A DNA stretch of 64,000 bases from Trissonchulus latispiculum. Lineage: Eukaryota > Nematoda > Enoplea > Enoplida > Ironidae. Position numbers and translations under genes: made by a program. The notes beneath the pieces were generated by a model. It was not told the DNA's origin. It ran no database searches and saw only the letters and a list, made by a program, of their open reading frames with translations. This document shows, piece by piece, positions 12,611 to 24,575 of the stretch (its first letter is position 1; every line of letters starts with the position of its first letter). The stretch covers positions 1-64,000 of the forward strand of contig JASAND010000630.1 in NCBI GenBank assembly GCA_030248195.1, written 5' to 3'.

Positions 12611-13258
12611 GGGCGCACGCAGGATTTTGAAAAGGAGGGGTCGAGCCGAAAATTTTTTTGCTTTCGCCAACTCTCTTACGGTTTGGCGGCAAGAATTTTC
12701 AACAGTTGCGTATTGCTGCAGCACAAGTCGATGAAATTGGCAATTAGTAGCCCACTCCGGCGGAGCCCCCAGAAGTTGTGAAGTTTTTTTGAAATGATGA
12801 AAAAATCCGTAATGGAAACATTTGAAAAGATTTTAAAGAAGAGCTGAGAATTTTGAAATGATTAGAAAGCTCTACGGGCGCAACGATTGAAAAAATTAAT
12901 CTCGAAAAGCGCGGCCGGCGCGAAAATTTTTAGAAATCTTTATGGAATGGTGCCTTAGACGCGAAAAATTAAAAGCTTTGCCTACAAAAGCGTCGAAGAC
13001 GCGAAAAAGTTTTAAAGTTGAAATAAAATAGCGCCGCAGGCGAATAAAATTTTAAAAAAATGAGATATAAAAGCGCCACAGGCGACGAAAATTTGAAACA
13101 TTGAGCTAGAAAAGCGCCGCAGGCGTGAAAATTTTCACAATTTCTAGTTTTATGCACTGAAAATAACTCAATTTTTGCCTTTACCCCAAAGAAGTCCCGG
13201 GGGGTCTGGCAAAAAGGGAGGGGTCGGAACCCCCAAAACCCTCCCCCTGGGTGCGCCC
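12611..13258. mobile_element. Element with GGGCGCAC-CAGG ends (copy 1)
   Basis: The left end GGGCGCACGCAGGATTTTG and the right end CCTGGGTGCGCCC are inverted relatives. The interior has several GCGCCGCAGGCG-type words, each followed by AAAATTTT, about 60 bp apart. It is the same family as 235-522. No target duplication is visible. Confidence 0.5.
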
Positions 13259-13646
13259 ATGGGTCGGGGGGGGGGGTAAGGTGGGGGGGTTTGGGGGTAG
13301 CCCCCCCCAAGCCTTTTTTCAACCCACCCCCAAAACTTTTTGGGGGGGAACGTCCCCCCCCCAACTGGAGGGGGAGGTCGCGCCGACGGCGCGAAGAATG
13401 GCCTAAAATTGGGTATTTTTAGGGTAAATTTTGAAAAAATTTTCAAAAATGTCCAAATTTTTGGCTTAAACTGTTTATTAGTATGAGAAATACACGTTTT
13501 TAACTGTATTATGGATCTTATGACTCAATATTGGCCTTATTTTGGACTTGGAAACATGTTGGCAATCAAGTTTTTGAGTTTAAAGACTGTCTAATGTCAA
13601 AGTTACTTAATGATGTCATGTTCTTCGGCTTTAGCAATGGCTGAAT

Positions 13647-14873
13647 CATGGTTTTTTTGCGTCAAGGGCTGCGTCATGGCGCAAATTTTTTTCGTGTGAC
13701 GCAAATGAAATTAGCCCTGACGCAAGCCTGGCGCAGCTGGATTTGAACTTCAACTAGAGGCAAAATTGTGCAAACTTGCTGGAAAAATTGTGTTTCAAAC
13801 GTGATATTTCTAAAAATTTTCTCCTGGGGGCTGCGCCCCCAGACCCCCGCATCTCTGCCTTCGTACTTGTTGCTGAGTGCTAAGATGACTGACAAACTAA
13901 TATTTTATTTAATCATTGAATATAAGGGCGCATGTAGCAGCGGAAACAGCTTGCAAGTCTAAAAAGATTTTAATATATAGCGCGGCGGGAATTTCTTTTT
14001 GATTTTTTGGGACTTTGAAAATTTTGGAATTTTTGGTCCCAACATGGGGGCCAAGCAGGGTCAACTTTGGTGGGGTCACCCACCTGGCTTATTTTTAGGC
14101 CAATATTTATGGGGGGGCTTTATGGGGGGTCTCGAAGCTGCCCCCCATGGCTCACCAAAAATGGGGAGGGGCATATTTTTGGGAAAATTTTACTACACTT
14201 TTTACTGTAAAATTCTTATTTAAAGAATGACTAATTTTAGGTGTTTTTTACGCCAAAATAGTGAAAATTTCGTTAAAAATCTGGCGAAGCCGAGTTTTTC
14301 CCCGCATTGGGTTTTTTCCCATCGGTTTGGTCGAAAACTTCTCACAAACCGTAAGTGATAGAGAGACGTTTTATGGCTCATTTTGAAGCTCTTCGCAAGG
14401 CCTCATGGTAGTTATCGTTAGATTTTCAATTTGTCGCTTAATAAAAAAGTTACAGCCAAAATTCGAAAATTTGGGTTTTTTCCCGCCGCGCTATACATTC
14501 GATATATATTGCAATAACCGGCCATACTTAATACCACATCAACTGGACGCGAAAATATGCAAAAAAGTTTCATTGCGCTCCGCCCCCCAGACTCCCCGTG
14601 TTGGTTCTTTCTCTAGATCTTAATGCTTCACACATTAAAGTCAGCTTTAAAGATGCAAAATTTGAAAAACAGGTGGAAAATGTGTTTAATGCTGTGTATT
14701 GATGGTTAAATAGTTATATAAACATTGGTTACACATTAAAATAATATTTAAAATACTTATTAAATTGTTTAGAAATAAGTTTTATTTTTGACGCAGTGAC
14801 CCCAGTTCCTGACGCAATAAAATTTTTCCTGACGCAGCATTGGCGCAAATCGTGAAACCAAAAAAAAACCCTG
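13647..14873. mobile_element. hAT non-autonomous element (duplication copy 2)
   Basis: It is the same element as 10790-12032 with the same 8-bp flanks GGCTGAAT (13639-13646 and 14874-14881). Sharing the identical flank shows that the hAT landed once and was copied by the segmental duplication. Confidence 0.87.
13978..14493. mobile_element. TA-target element nested in the hAT (copy 2)
   Basis: The TAGCGCGGCGGG ends and TA flanks are the same as at 11127-11647. It was carried along by the segmental duplication. Confidence 0.63.
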
Positions 14874-15443
14874 GGCTGAATATGCGATTTTTGGCATAAA
14901 AATTGAAAAATTTTTTGGGGGGGTTTGGGGGGGTCTAAAAAGGGGGCTCCTCCAAAAATTGGGCGAGGGCCCCCCACCCCAAATCTCCGTTACACCTATG
15001 GTGAGACCCCCCCACGGAGAGGCCAGACCCCCCACCCACCCCCCATACTCGACCTCGACTACTCCCCCTCCCAAGAAGCAGAGCTCAGACATCCCTCCCC
15101 CCCCAAAATGGGGTCCAAACAAGAGAAAAAATGCTAAATTTTTTGCAATTTTTCAAAAAATTTCTGAAAAAAGTGTCTAAAACAGTCAAAAACGCTAAAA
15201 AATAGGTTTGAAAACGCAATACGAGTGGTTTTTTATTAGATTTATGTCGAAAATAGTCGATTTTATGTCCAAAAAGGGCCATTTTTAGCCGAAAAAAATT
15301 TGGGTAGTTTGTTTGGGTACAATTTTTTTGCAAATTTCCGATTTTTGAGACCCCCCCAAGCCAGATTTAGAGTTTTTATGCCCCCCCCTCCAACCCAAAC
15401 AGGTGGTACACCTATGGGGAGGGGTTCGGGGGGGTCGGGGCAG

Positions 15444-16098
15444 GGGCGCACGCAGGATTTTGAAAAGGAGGGGTCGAGCCGAAAATTTTTTTGCTTTCGC
15501 CAACTCTCTTACGGTTTGGCGGCAAGAATTTTCAACAGTTGCGTATTGCTGGCAGCACAAGTGATGAAATTCGTAATTAGTAGCCCACTCTGGGGTCTGG
15601 GGGCGGAGCCCCCCAGAAGTTGTGAAGTTTTTGAAATTATGAAAAAATCCGTAATGGAAACATTTGAAAAGATTTTAGTAAGCTGAGAATTTTTTGAAAT
15701 GATTAGAAAGCTCTGCAGGCGCAACGATTGAAAAAATTAATCTCGAAAAGCGCGGCCGGCGCGAAAATTTTTAGAAATCGCGATGGAATGGTGCCTTAGA
15801 CGCGAAAAATTAAAACCTTTACATACAAAAGCGCCGCAGACGCGAAAAAGTTTTAAAGTTGAAATAAAATAGCGCCGCAGGCGAATAAAATTTTAAAAAA
15901 TGAGATAGAAAAGCGCCGCAGGCGACGAAAATTTGAAACATTGAGCTAGAAAAGCGCCGCAGGCGTGAAAATTTTCATAATTTCTAGTTTTATGCACTGA
16001 AAATAACTCAATTTTTGCCTTCTCCCCCGAAAAGTCCCGGGGGGTCTGGCAAAAAGGGAGGGGTCGGAACCCCCAAAACCCTCCCCCTGGGTGCGCCC
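15444..16098. mobile_element. Element with GGGCGCAC-CAGG ends (copy 2)
   Basis: This is the second copy of the 12611-13258 element, with the same terminal words and the same internal series of GCGCCGCAGGCG words. Confidence 0.5.
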
Positions 16099-16214
16099 AT
16101 GGGTCGGGGGGGGGGGTAGGGTGGGGGGGTTGGGGGGTAGCCCCCCCCCAAGCCTTTTTTCAACCCTCCCCCAAAACTTTTTGGAGGGGGACGGTCCCCC
16201 CCAACTGGGGGGGG

Positions 16215-18289
16215 GGAGATCGCGTCGACGGCGCGAAGAATGGCCTAAAATTGGGTATTTTTAGGGTAAATTTTAAAAAAATTTTCAAAAATGTCGAAAT
16301 TTTCGTTTAAACTGTTTATTAGTCTGAGAAATACACGTTTTTAACGGTATTATGGAGCTTATGACTCAATATTGTCCTTATTTTGGACTTGGAAACATGT
16401 TGGCAATGAAAGTTTTTGAGTTTAAAACCACTGTCTAATGTTAAAATTACTTTATGGTTAGATGTTTTTTATCATTAGAAACGATTGAAAATGCGATTTT
16501 TGGCATAAAAAATGAAAAATTTTTTGGGGGAGGGTTGGGGGGGGTCCTGGGGGGGGTTGGGGGGGGGTCGCCAGAGGGGGCCCCCCCAGAAAATGTTGGG
16601 GGGGGGGGAGTCTCCCCCACCCCAAATCTCCGTTACACCTATGGGGGTATATACCTGGGCTTATTCTAGGGATTTTTTCTTGGGGGGGGGCTTCTTGGGG
16701 GAGGGCCCCCCCCCCCCAAAGGTCCGAGGGGCAAGGAATTTTGGGGGGGGCGAAAATTGTTCGAAAAATATGCTGAAAATAGCGCTATTTTTCTGGCGTA
16801 TACTATAAAAGTTGATTTTTATAGCAAAAATAAGCAGATTTAGTGTTGAAAAGGACAAAAACAGAGTAAAAATGACCGGCGAAGCCGGAAAATTAATCAA
16901 AATTTGGCCTTCTGAGCGAATGTTACAGGGAAAAATTTGGTACCAAAAGGGGTACCCACTTTTTTTGAGGGGGGGGGGGGGGCGATTTTTGGGGGGGGAA
17001 CGATTTTTGGGGGGGGGGGGGGGGGAAGGGTGTTTACGGGGGGGCCCCCACCCCCCCTCCACTAGAATAAGCCCAGTATATACCCCCACCCCCAGCACAT
17101 TTCGGAGGTCGACCACCAAAGTTCCCCCCGAGACCCAAAGTTCCAAGATTTACCCCCCCGAGACCCAAAGTTCCAGGGAAACTATGGGTTACCACCCCCC
17201 ATTACACCTATGCCCCTCCCCCAAATGAAATGGTACCCAAACGCCGACCGTCGACCAACCCCCCCCCCTAAAAAATTTTGACTACCCCTCCTACCCCCAA
17301 ATCGGCAGTTTCACCGGAAATTTTGGTTGGGGGAAGGTAAACTTTGGAAATTTGGTGGTTGACCCCCGAAATGTGATGGATGGGCATGGGGGGGGGACCA
17401 TCCCGAACCCCCCAAAAGGTGATAATTCCGTATACGCACACTTGCACTGAGACTTGAGTGCAATCAATGCATCTAATTCCGTAGACGCACACTAGAGTAG
17501 AGTTCAAACTGGTCAGAGTGACCTTTTACAAAAGGCGTCTAATTCCGAAAAGCACACAATCAAACAAATAAATAACTGGTTTATTCAGTAAAGATTATAT
17601 ATATATAGTCGCGCACAGACATGTGCAGGAGAGGAAATTGGGGGGGAGGGGGGTGAAGGGCGGCCGACGGCCCCGAAACCGGATTCTTCCGGTTTTTTAC
17701 CGGAAAAATCCGGATTCTGGGGGTGCGGGACCCCCCGGGGGGAGGGGGGTGAGCTCAGGCATAAAGGTGTAACGGGGGTTTGGGTTGGCGGGGGGCCCCC
17801 TCCCCCGGATTTCTGGGGGGCCTTTTTAGACCCCCCCCCCCAACATAGGTGAGTTTGGGGGGGGGGGGTGGGGAGACCCCTCCACAGGTGTAATTGGGGG
17901 GGGGGGGGGTGTTGGGGGGTAACCCCCCAGCCATTTTTACAGCCCCAACCGAAGGCGCCAAAAATTGGCCAAAAATTGGGTATTTTTAGGGTAAATTCTG
18001 GAAGATTTTTTAAAATGTCCAAATCTTTGGTTTAAAGTGTTTCTTATTGCGAGAAATACTCGTTTTTAACGGTTTTATGGACTTTCTGTCTCAATATTGA
18101 CCTTATTTTAGACTTAGAATCATGTTGGCAATCAAGTTTTCGAGTTTAAAACTCCTGTCTAATGTCAAAATTACTTCATAGTTAAATGTTTTTTGGCATT
18201 AGCAATGGCTGAAAATGCGATTTTTGACATAAAAATAGAAAAAATTTTTTGGGGGAGGTTTGGGGGGGGGGGGGGGGGGGGGGGGGGTT
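16215..18289. repeat. Mosaic of G/C-tract repeats, including an inverted-end unit
   Basis: Bases 16643-17090 are bounded by inverted words (TATACCTGGGCTTATTCTAG and its near-complement at about 17065-17085). Bases 17420-17545 hold ATTCCGTAGACGCACAC-type repeats that recur inverted at 22498-22652. Very long G runs dominate 16970-17050 and 17640-17930. No supported genes. Confidence 0.5.
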
Positions 18290-19100
18290 TGCATAGTTTC
18301 CTTTGGGGGGTGGGGGGGGGGGGGGTCAACCCCCCAAAATTTTTCCACAAAATTTCCCCCCCCCCCAGATTTTTTGACTTACCCCCCCCCAACTTTTGGC
18401 TACCCCCCCCCCCCCCCCCCCTCCAACGATTTTTGGACCCAAAAAGTTAGCTAACTTTGGCCAAAAAATGGTCATTTTTTGAAAAATGTTTCGAAAATTT
18501 TGACCTAAAATCGCTTTAAAACGCTGCAAAAACGCCTAAAACGTTAAGAACAAGCCTTATTTTGATGAAAAAGGGGCTACACTACAGAAAATTTTGCATT
18601 TTTTGGCCATTTTTCGAAATTTCTGAGGTCCGAATTCTGGGCATAGTTTCCCTGGAACTTTGGGTCTCGGGGGGGGTAAATCTTGGCCGACCTCCAAAAT
18701 GTGATGGGGGGTACCCCCCCCCCCCCCCCCCCCCCCCCAAGAATTCGGACCTCAGAAATTTCGAAAAAACGGCCAAAACATGCTAAATTTTCTGAAATTT
18801 AACGCTTTTTTCTTCAAAATAAGGCTTGTTTTTGACGTTTTAGGCGTTTTTGCATCGTTCTAAAGCGATTTTAAGCCAAAATTTGAGATAAAATTTTTCA
18901 AAAAATGACCATTTTTCGACCAAATTTAGCTAACTTTTTGGGTCCAAAAATCGTTGGGGGGGGGTTCGGGGGGGGGGTAGCCAAAAGTTGGGGGAGGGTA
19001 AGTCAAAAAATCTGGGGGGGGGTAAATTTGGTCAAAATTTTTGGGGGGGGGGGGATACCCCCCCCCAACCCCCCCCCCCCCCAAAGGAAACTATGGGGGT
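18290..19100. repeat. Inverted repeat, arms ~365 bp, spacer ~80 bp
   Basis: Left-arm words (CATAGTTTCC, GATTTTTTGACTTACC, CCAACGATTTTTGGACCC, CTGAGGTCCGAATTC) reappear in reverse order and complement in 18735-19100. The short spacer makes this a large hairpin. C/G homopolymers within it are likely to be unstable or mis-sized. Confidence 0.7.
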
Positions 19101-19230
19101 ACCCCCCATCACATTTTGGAGGTCAGCCAAGATTTACCCCCCCCAGACCCAAAGTTCCAGGGAAACTATGGGGGTTTGGGGGGGGGTCTAAAAAGGGGCC
19201 CCCCCCCAAAATTCCGGGGGAGGGCCCCCC

Positions 19231-19863
19231 GGCACTTATGTAGATGGGGGGGACAAAAATTTTGCCTTGGTCCCCCCTTATGATTCGAAAAAATTTTTTG
19301 TCTCCGATTTGGCTGAGAAGTTGCCCCTAAGGTAAATCGAGGTCGCTGATTTCGAAAATAAAATCGAGAGATCGATCGATCGAGCAGTGGAATCGACCGA
19401 TTAAAATCGATCAAAAAATTTTTGGTCTCCATTTTTTCGCGAAAAGTCGTCCATAGGGTAATTTTGGGGCGCTGATTCCGAATCTGCAGTCGAAATTTCG
19501 ATCCGAGCTGTCAAAATCGACTTATTGACGAATTTTCGAAAAATCGATGAAAATCGATTTTTGCGAGCGCAGGATCGATTTTCATGAAATGTCGATTGTA
19601 GATTCGGAATCAGCGCCCCCGAATTACCCTATAGACGACTTTTCGCGAAAATCGGAGACAAAACATTTTTTGATCGATTTTGATCGATCGATTCTACTGA
19701 TCGATCGATTCATCGGATCGATCTCTCGATTCGATTTTTGAAATCAGCGACCTCGACTTACCCTAAGGCAACTTCTCAGCCAAATCGGAGACAAAAAATT
19801 TTTTTCGAATCATAAGGGGGGACCAAGAGCAAAATTTGTGTCCCCCCCATCTACATAAGTGCC
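19231..19863. repeat. ATCGAT-rich palindromic element
   Basis: GGCACTTATGTAGATGGGGG at the left edge is mirrored at the right edge. Arms of about 265 bp continue through CTCCGATTTGGCTGAGAAG and GCGCTGATTCCGAATCT to a loose centre near 19540. The arms contain unusually many GATCGAT/TCGATCGA words. Confidence 0.75.
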
Positions 19864-21529
19864 GGGCCCCCCCCCCACCCCAACCCAAATCCCCGTTACA
19901 CCTATGGACCCCTCCCCCCAAATGGAGGGGTCGCCAACCCCCCCCCCCCTAAAAATTTTTCCCCACCCCTCCCCCCAAATCGATTTTTTCAGACCCCTCC
20001 CCCCTAAAAATTTCAAACCCCTACCTAAATTTTTGAAAATTTTTAGCTAAAAATTCGAAATTTTCCCAAAACATTACAAAAATTAGCGAAAAATTGTTAG
20101 AATTCGTTTAATTAAGCTAAAAATCGTTAAAAATAGCTGTAAATTGAGAAAATTTTTCAAATTTTTAACGAAAAACCTATATATATACTTTTTTCGAAAT
20201 TTTTCGCCGAGCCCCCCTAGAACATTTTTCTTACCCCTCCCCCCAAATCGACTTATTGGCGACCCCTCCCTCCCCCCTCCCACTTTTTCGCCAAACCCCC
20301 CTCCCTACTTTTTTCTGAACCCCCCCCCCCACGTTTTTGGCCAGCCACACCTATGCCCCCAAAACCCCCCCCCCCCACGACCCCCCAAAAAATTTTTTCT
20401 ATTTTTATACCAAAAATCGCGTTTTCAGCCATTGCTAATGCCGAAAAACATGAAATCATTAAGTAATTTTAACCATAGGTGTACCACCTGTTTGGGTTGG
20501 GGGGAGTAGAAGGTCCAAATTTGGCTCGGGGGACCCCACCAAAATCCGAAATTTAGGGGAGGGGACCCCCCCTAAACTGTACCCAAGTTTTTTTGGCTAA
20601 AAACGCTCCTTTTTCGATGTACAGTACATTAAACATACTCAACAGCTTCTGTCAATAGTTTTCGTATGGTTTGAAAATTGACAAATTTGTGCTAAAATAT
20701 GCCTAAATTAGCCCAGATTGTGGTTTATAATTGCGTATATTACCTTTTAATTGCTATAGATAACCATCTTTAGCTCTTTATATGTGATTTATAGCCATTT
20801 TTTCGAATTTTTTTCAAAAATTTTCAGAAATTGCAAAAATTTTTTCAAAAATTTTGCTTTTTTACCTGGTTTGGACCCAATGTTAGGGGGGAGGGGGTTT
20901 GAGCTCGGCTTGGGGGGGGGGGGGAGTAGTTGAGGTCGGGTAGGGGGGAGGGGGGTCTGGCCTATCCGTGGGGGGGTCTCACAGAGGGCAAATTGTAGCC
21001 TGGTACACCTAGTAGACAGTGTTTTTAAACTCGCAAACTTGATCGCCAACATGTTTCTGAGTCCAGAATAAGGTCAATATTGAGTCCAGAAGTCCATAAA
21101 ACCGTTATAAACGTGTATTTCTCGCGATAATATACACACACGTTAACCCAAAAATTTGGATTTCTTGAAATATTTTGCAACATTTACCCTAAAAAGACCC
21201 AATTTTAGGCCAATTTTCATGCTCTGCTCGCTCACGACCCACCCCCCCCCCCCCCGCAAATCAGACCCTAGTGACCCATCCCGCAAATCAGTACCTAGTC
21301 GAAACGGCGGTACGCTCACTCGCTCTATGTTTATGTGCTAAAGCTCGAAAACACAATGCAGTGTGTTAGCGAATTTTGTGCCTGCTTCGAGCTTTAGAAC
21401 ACAAACTTAGCGCACGAAATTTTTTAAAGTGATGGGTCTAATTTGCGGGGGGTAGGCCGTTAGCGAGCAGTGCATAGTTTTTGCTCTGATAACATAGAGT
21501 GTGCCTATTGGCACACTCTTATATTATGT
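19864..21529. repeat. Further G/C-tract repeat mosaic
   Basis: This contains inverted copies of blocks seen upstream: 20380-20470 reverse-matches 18165-18250, and 21020-21140 reverse-matches 18020-18160. A 10-bp hairpin AGAGTGTGCC/GGCACACTCT lies at about 21495-21520. No genes. Confidence 0.5.
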
Positions 21530-22115
21530 ATTCTTGATACGAGTCAAAGCTTTAACACTTATTGATGACAAGTGTTGGGAAAACTTTAATTTATCATCGA
21601 CAATTATTCCTAGATCTTTCATGGAGTTTACAGCTGGAATCTGAACATTGCTCACTGTATAATCGAATTTATTGTTGTTTCCACCGAAATGCATTAAAAC
21701 ACACTTTTCCAAAGCAATTTTCAATTGGTTCTCGTTTGCCCACCGAAAAAACGTTTTCGATATCATTCAAGAGTACACTACGACCAACATCACTACCACA
21801 TGTTTAATATATTTTCGTGTCATCCGCATATATTTTTACATAGCTGTGTTCAACTCTACCACTACATCATTACTATACGCAAGAAGAAAAGTGCATCTAA
21901 AACATCTTCCCTTGAGGCACCCCACTCAGGACCTGTCACCGTGATGAATACACCCCGTTTACCCGAACCTCCAGATCGCGATCGCTTAGAAAAGTTTCTA
22001 TCCATTTTTACAAAATATATCAGGAACTTTATAGCGTTTCAATTTGTAAAGCAGCTTCAAATGACTGACCATGTCAAAGGCTTTACTAATATCGATATAA
22101 ACTGTTGATAGTTGC
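21530..22115 (-). pseudogene. LINE reverse-transcriptase remnant (Jockey/CR1-like)
   Basis: On the minus strand, separate frames give RT landmarks in the expected order: VYIDISKAFDMVSH near 22090, IYADDTKIY with the catalytic YADD near 21825, then LEKCVLMHFG and MKDLGIIVDDKLKFSQH near 21570-21700. The frames are broken by several shifts and stops and the 5' and 3' parts are missing, so it is a dead fragment. These motifs are typical of non-LTR RTs of the Jockey/CR1 group; the exact clade is inferred. Confidence 0.85.
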
Positions 22116-22494
22116 TGAATAGTAACAGTAATGAGAAATTTTCTTTTTTCGGAAATTAAATACAAAAAGTAGGAAACTGGTTTTGTATAGTTACACCGTG
22201 CTATAGTTACACCGTATCAAACAAACAATATAATAGTGCTTGCAACAACAAACAAGCTAGCAAAACACAGCAAAATTTCGGACCAGCCTGTACAAAAGTC
22301 TCAATTCGATAAAATCCAAATATAAGTCAAATCCTGATTATTGCTTTCCTGTTTGTTGTTTGAAAAGCACTATTATGTTTGTTTGATTTACTGTAACTAC
22401 ATATTATGGTAAAACCACTTTCCTACTTTTTTATAATTCATTAACTTAATTTCCGAAAAAAACAATTTTGCCTCAATACTGTTACTATTCAACA
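22112..22494. mobile_element. Fold-back MITE, ~55-bp inverted ends
   Basis: GTTGCTGAATAGTAACAGTA followed by TTTTCGGAAATTAA at the left is mirrored at 22440-22494. The interior also holds a duplicated ATAGTTACACCGT word. It abuts the LINE fragment. No ORF. Confidence 0.6.
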
Positions 22495-22497
22495 GGT

Positions 22498-22652
22498 GTG
22501 CGTCTACGGAATTAGACGCCTTTTGCAAAAGGTCACTCTGACCAGTTTAAACTCTATCTAAATGAAAGTCTAGTGTGCGTCTACGGAATTATATAGATGC
22601 ATTGAGTGCACTCAAGTCTCAATGCAAGTGTGCGTATATATACGGAATTATC
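22498..22652. repeat. Inverted copy of the GTGCGTCTACGGAATTA repeat block
   Basis: Three spaced copies of GTGCGTMTAYGGAATTA-type words reverse-complement the block at 17420-17545. The pair brackets about 5 kb of mosaic repeats. Confidence 0.6.
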
Positions 22653-22795
22653 ACCCCCCCCAAAAATCTGACCTTAGGAAATCCAAAAAATGACCTAAAA
22701 ATGCAAAATCTTCTACATTTCAGCGCTCTTCTCGTCAAAACAAGGCTTGTTTTTACCGTTTTAGGTGCTTGTTCACGGCTTTAAAGCCATCTTAA

Positions 22796-23775
22796 GGTGG
22801 TGATTCCTTTTGGGCACATATTGTTATTTGGTGGCGTAAATCAAGACGAAATTTGATGAAACTTTCCGAAATAAGTTCTTTTAGCGTTCTAACACCCTCC
22901 GCGCAATCCGGATTCAAAAATTTGAGACTTCCGGTCAGAGTGGTTTTTCCCAATTTTTGAACGTTTGGCACCTGCTATACAGTTATGACTATATGCATTC
23001 GAAAGATCTCATTGAGCTTCACATTTTTGCTTTTTAAAGCAAGTTTCTAGCTTTTCTCTACCGTGAGATATAGCCGTCTTTCTTGTTTTGGCGTAGAAAA
23101 AACGTCATTTTTGCAGAAATCAAATAATCCAACATTTCTTGAACTACGCAAGCCGTAAAATCAAACTAAGGGCGTCGATCTGAAGGTCTCACGAGGACAA
23201 ATTATCCGACGCATGATCGTCTTTCAGCTGCTATCCTGTAGGCTGCTATCATAAAAAATGCAGTTTTTGCAAAAACACGACCAATCATTTTTCCAAAGAT
23301 TGTGGAGCATTCACCATGCAAGCTGGAGGGCTGCTACTGAACAAATGTGTTCTCCACAAATATACCCAGGGACGATTTTTAGTTGTCCCGATTGCTGCTT
23401 TCTAAGCAAGTAATCGCTTGATAAATTTGGAAAAATAGGCAAAATACCGGTTACGCACACATTTCAGCTTATTTCTCTACAACGAAGCGCGATTTCACAA
23501 TAAATAAAAAATCGTCCCCAGCTATTTGATGGAGGTATCGAATGACATAACCGACGTCTCGCGAAAAAATTTACTTGAGTCTGCAAAAATTCTGGAAAAT
23601 TATACTTCTTCTAAAATGTGTTAAAAATATTTTTGAAAAGCAACATTAGTTTTATGGCATGCATTAAAAAGAAAAAATGTCAAGCTGCATTTTGACATAA
23701 AAATGGCTTCTTAACTCCAAGTAATGAATGAGTAATAATGTTGCAAACTTTATGTGACCAAAGGGAATCACCACC
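22796..23775. mobile_element. TTAA-target non-autonomous element (piggyBac-like)
   Basis: The ends are GGTGGTGATTCCTTTTGG and, inverted, GGTGGTGATTCCCTTTGG, flanked by TTAA (22792-22795 and 23776-23779). The interrupted host repeat (GCCATC-TTAA-GTCAAAATTTGAG) is present unbroken near 24220-24245. The TTAA target and GG-starting ends fit piggyBac-type MITEs. The 980-bp interior has no intact ORF. Confidence 0.78.
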
Positions 23776-23779
23776 TTAA

Positions 23780-24575
23780 GTCAAAATTTGAGAAAATTAT
23801 TCAAAAAATGACCATAATATGGCAAAATTTAGTTAAGTTTTGGCCCCAAAAAGTGGTGACGTGGGGGGGGGGGGGTTCGGGCCTCGGAGGGGACCAAAAG
23901 TTGGGGAGGGACTGTCTAAAAATCTGGGAGGGGATAAAGTTGGTCGAAAATTTTTAGACGGGTATATACACTCCCAAACCCTTCCATGGTGAAACCATAG
24001 TTTCACCGGGAATTTTGGTTGGGGGAGGGGTAAGCTCTGGAAATTTGGTGATCGACCCGAGAAATGTGATGGGGTGTACCCCCAGAACCCCTCTCCCAAA
24101 TTCGGGACCTCATAAAATCCAAAAAATGGCCTAAAAAATGCAAACTTATTGTATGTTAACGCTTTTTCCGTGAAATCAAAGCTTGTTTTAATAGTTTTAA
24201 GCGTTTATACGCTGTTTTAGAGCAATTTTAAGTCAAAATTTGAGAAAGAGTCTTCAAAAAATGACCATTTTTGGGCAAAATTTAGCTAACTAAATGGGGG
24301 GTTGGGTGGGCGTGGGGGTAGCCGAAAGTTGGGGGAGGGTATGTCGAAAATTGTTTGGGGGGCAAGGGGGGGTCGAAAATTTTGGAAGAGTTTAAGTGGG
24401 GGGGTTTCCTTTGTAATCTTGGACTGATGAAGCAATCGTAACAGAACTTTAGGTAAACCTAGATTGGTTGGCAGGTTATCTTTGAAAACTTTCTGTGTCA
24501 AAAACTATAACATAATTGGCTGGCTACCATCGTGGCTTTGCGCATGTGCAAATAATTAAACTTGTTTAAACTTTA
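23780..24575. repeat. Partial copies of the G/C-tract family
   Basis: Bases 23830-24100 match 17290-17400 (TTTCACCGGRAATTTTGGTTGGGG) and earlier family members. No genes. Confidence 0.5.

Larger units (their letters stand above)
10510..13374. repeat. Tandem segmental duplication, copy 1 (~2.86 kb)
   Basis: Landmarks repeat in order about 2.85 kb downstream: CGCGCCGA.GGCGCGAA at 10530/13380, ATGTTGGCAATCAAG at 10697/13556, the hAT start at 10790/13647, TTATTTTTGACGCAGTGACC at 11942/14782, and CGCACGCAGGATTTTG at 12615/15448. The unit contains a hAT copy, an inner TA-target element and a G/C-rich element. No genes. Confidence 0.85.
13375..16214. repeat. Tandem segmental duplication, copy 2 (~2.84 kb)
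   Basis: This is a direct repeat of 10510-13374 with scattered substitutions and changes in homopolymer length. A third, partial copy starts at about 16215 and departs from the pattern after about 16440. Confidence 0.85.

Noticed and set aside
8708..20509. Many 60-160-codon proline/glycine-rich frames
   Set aside because: They are translations of C/G homopolymers and AT-rich filler in repeats.
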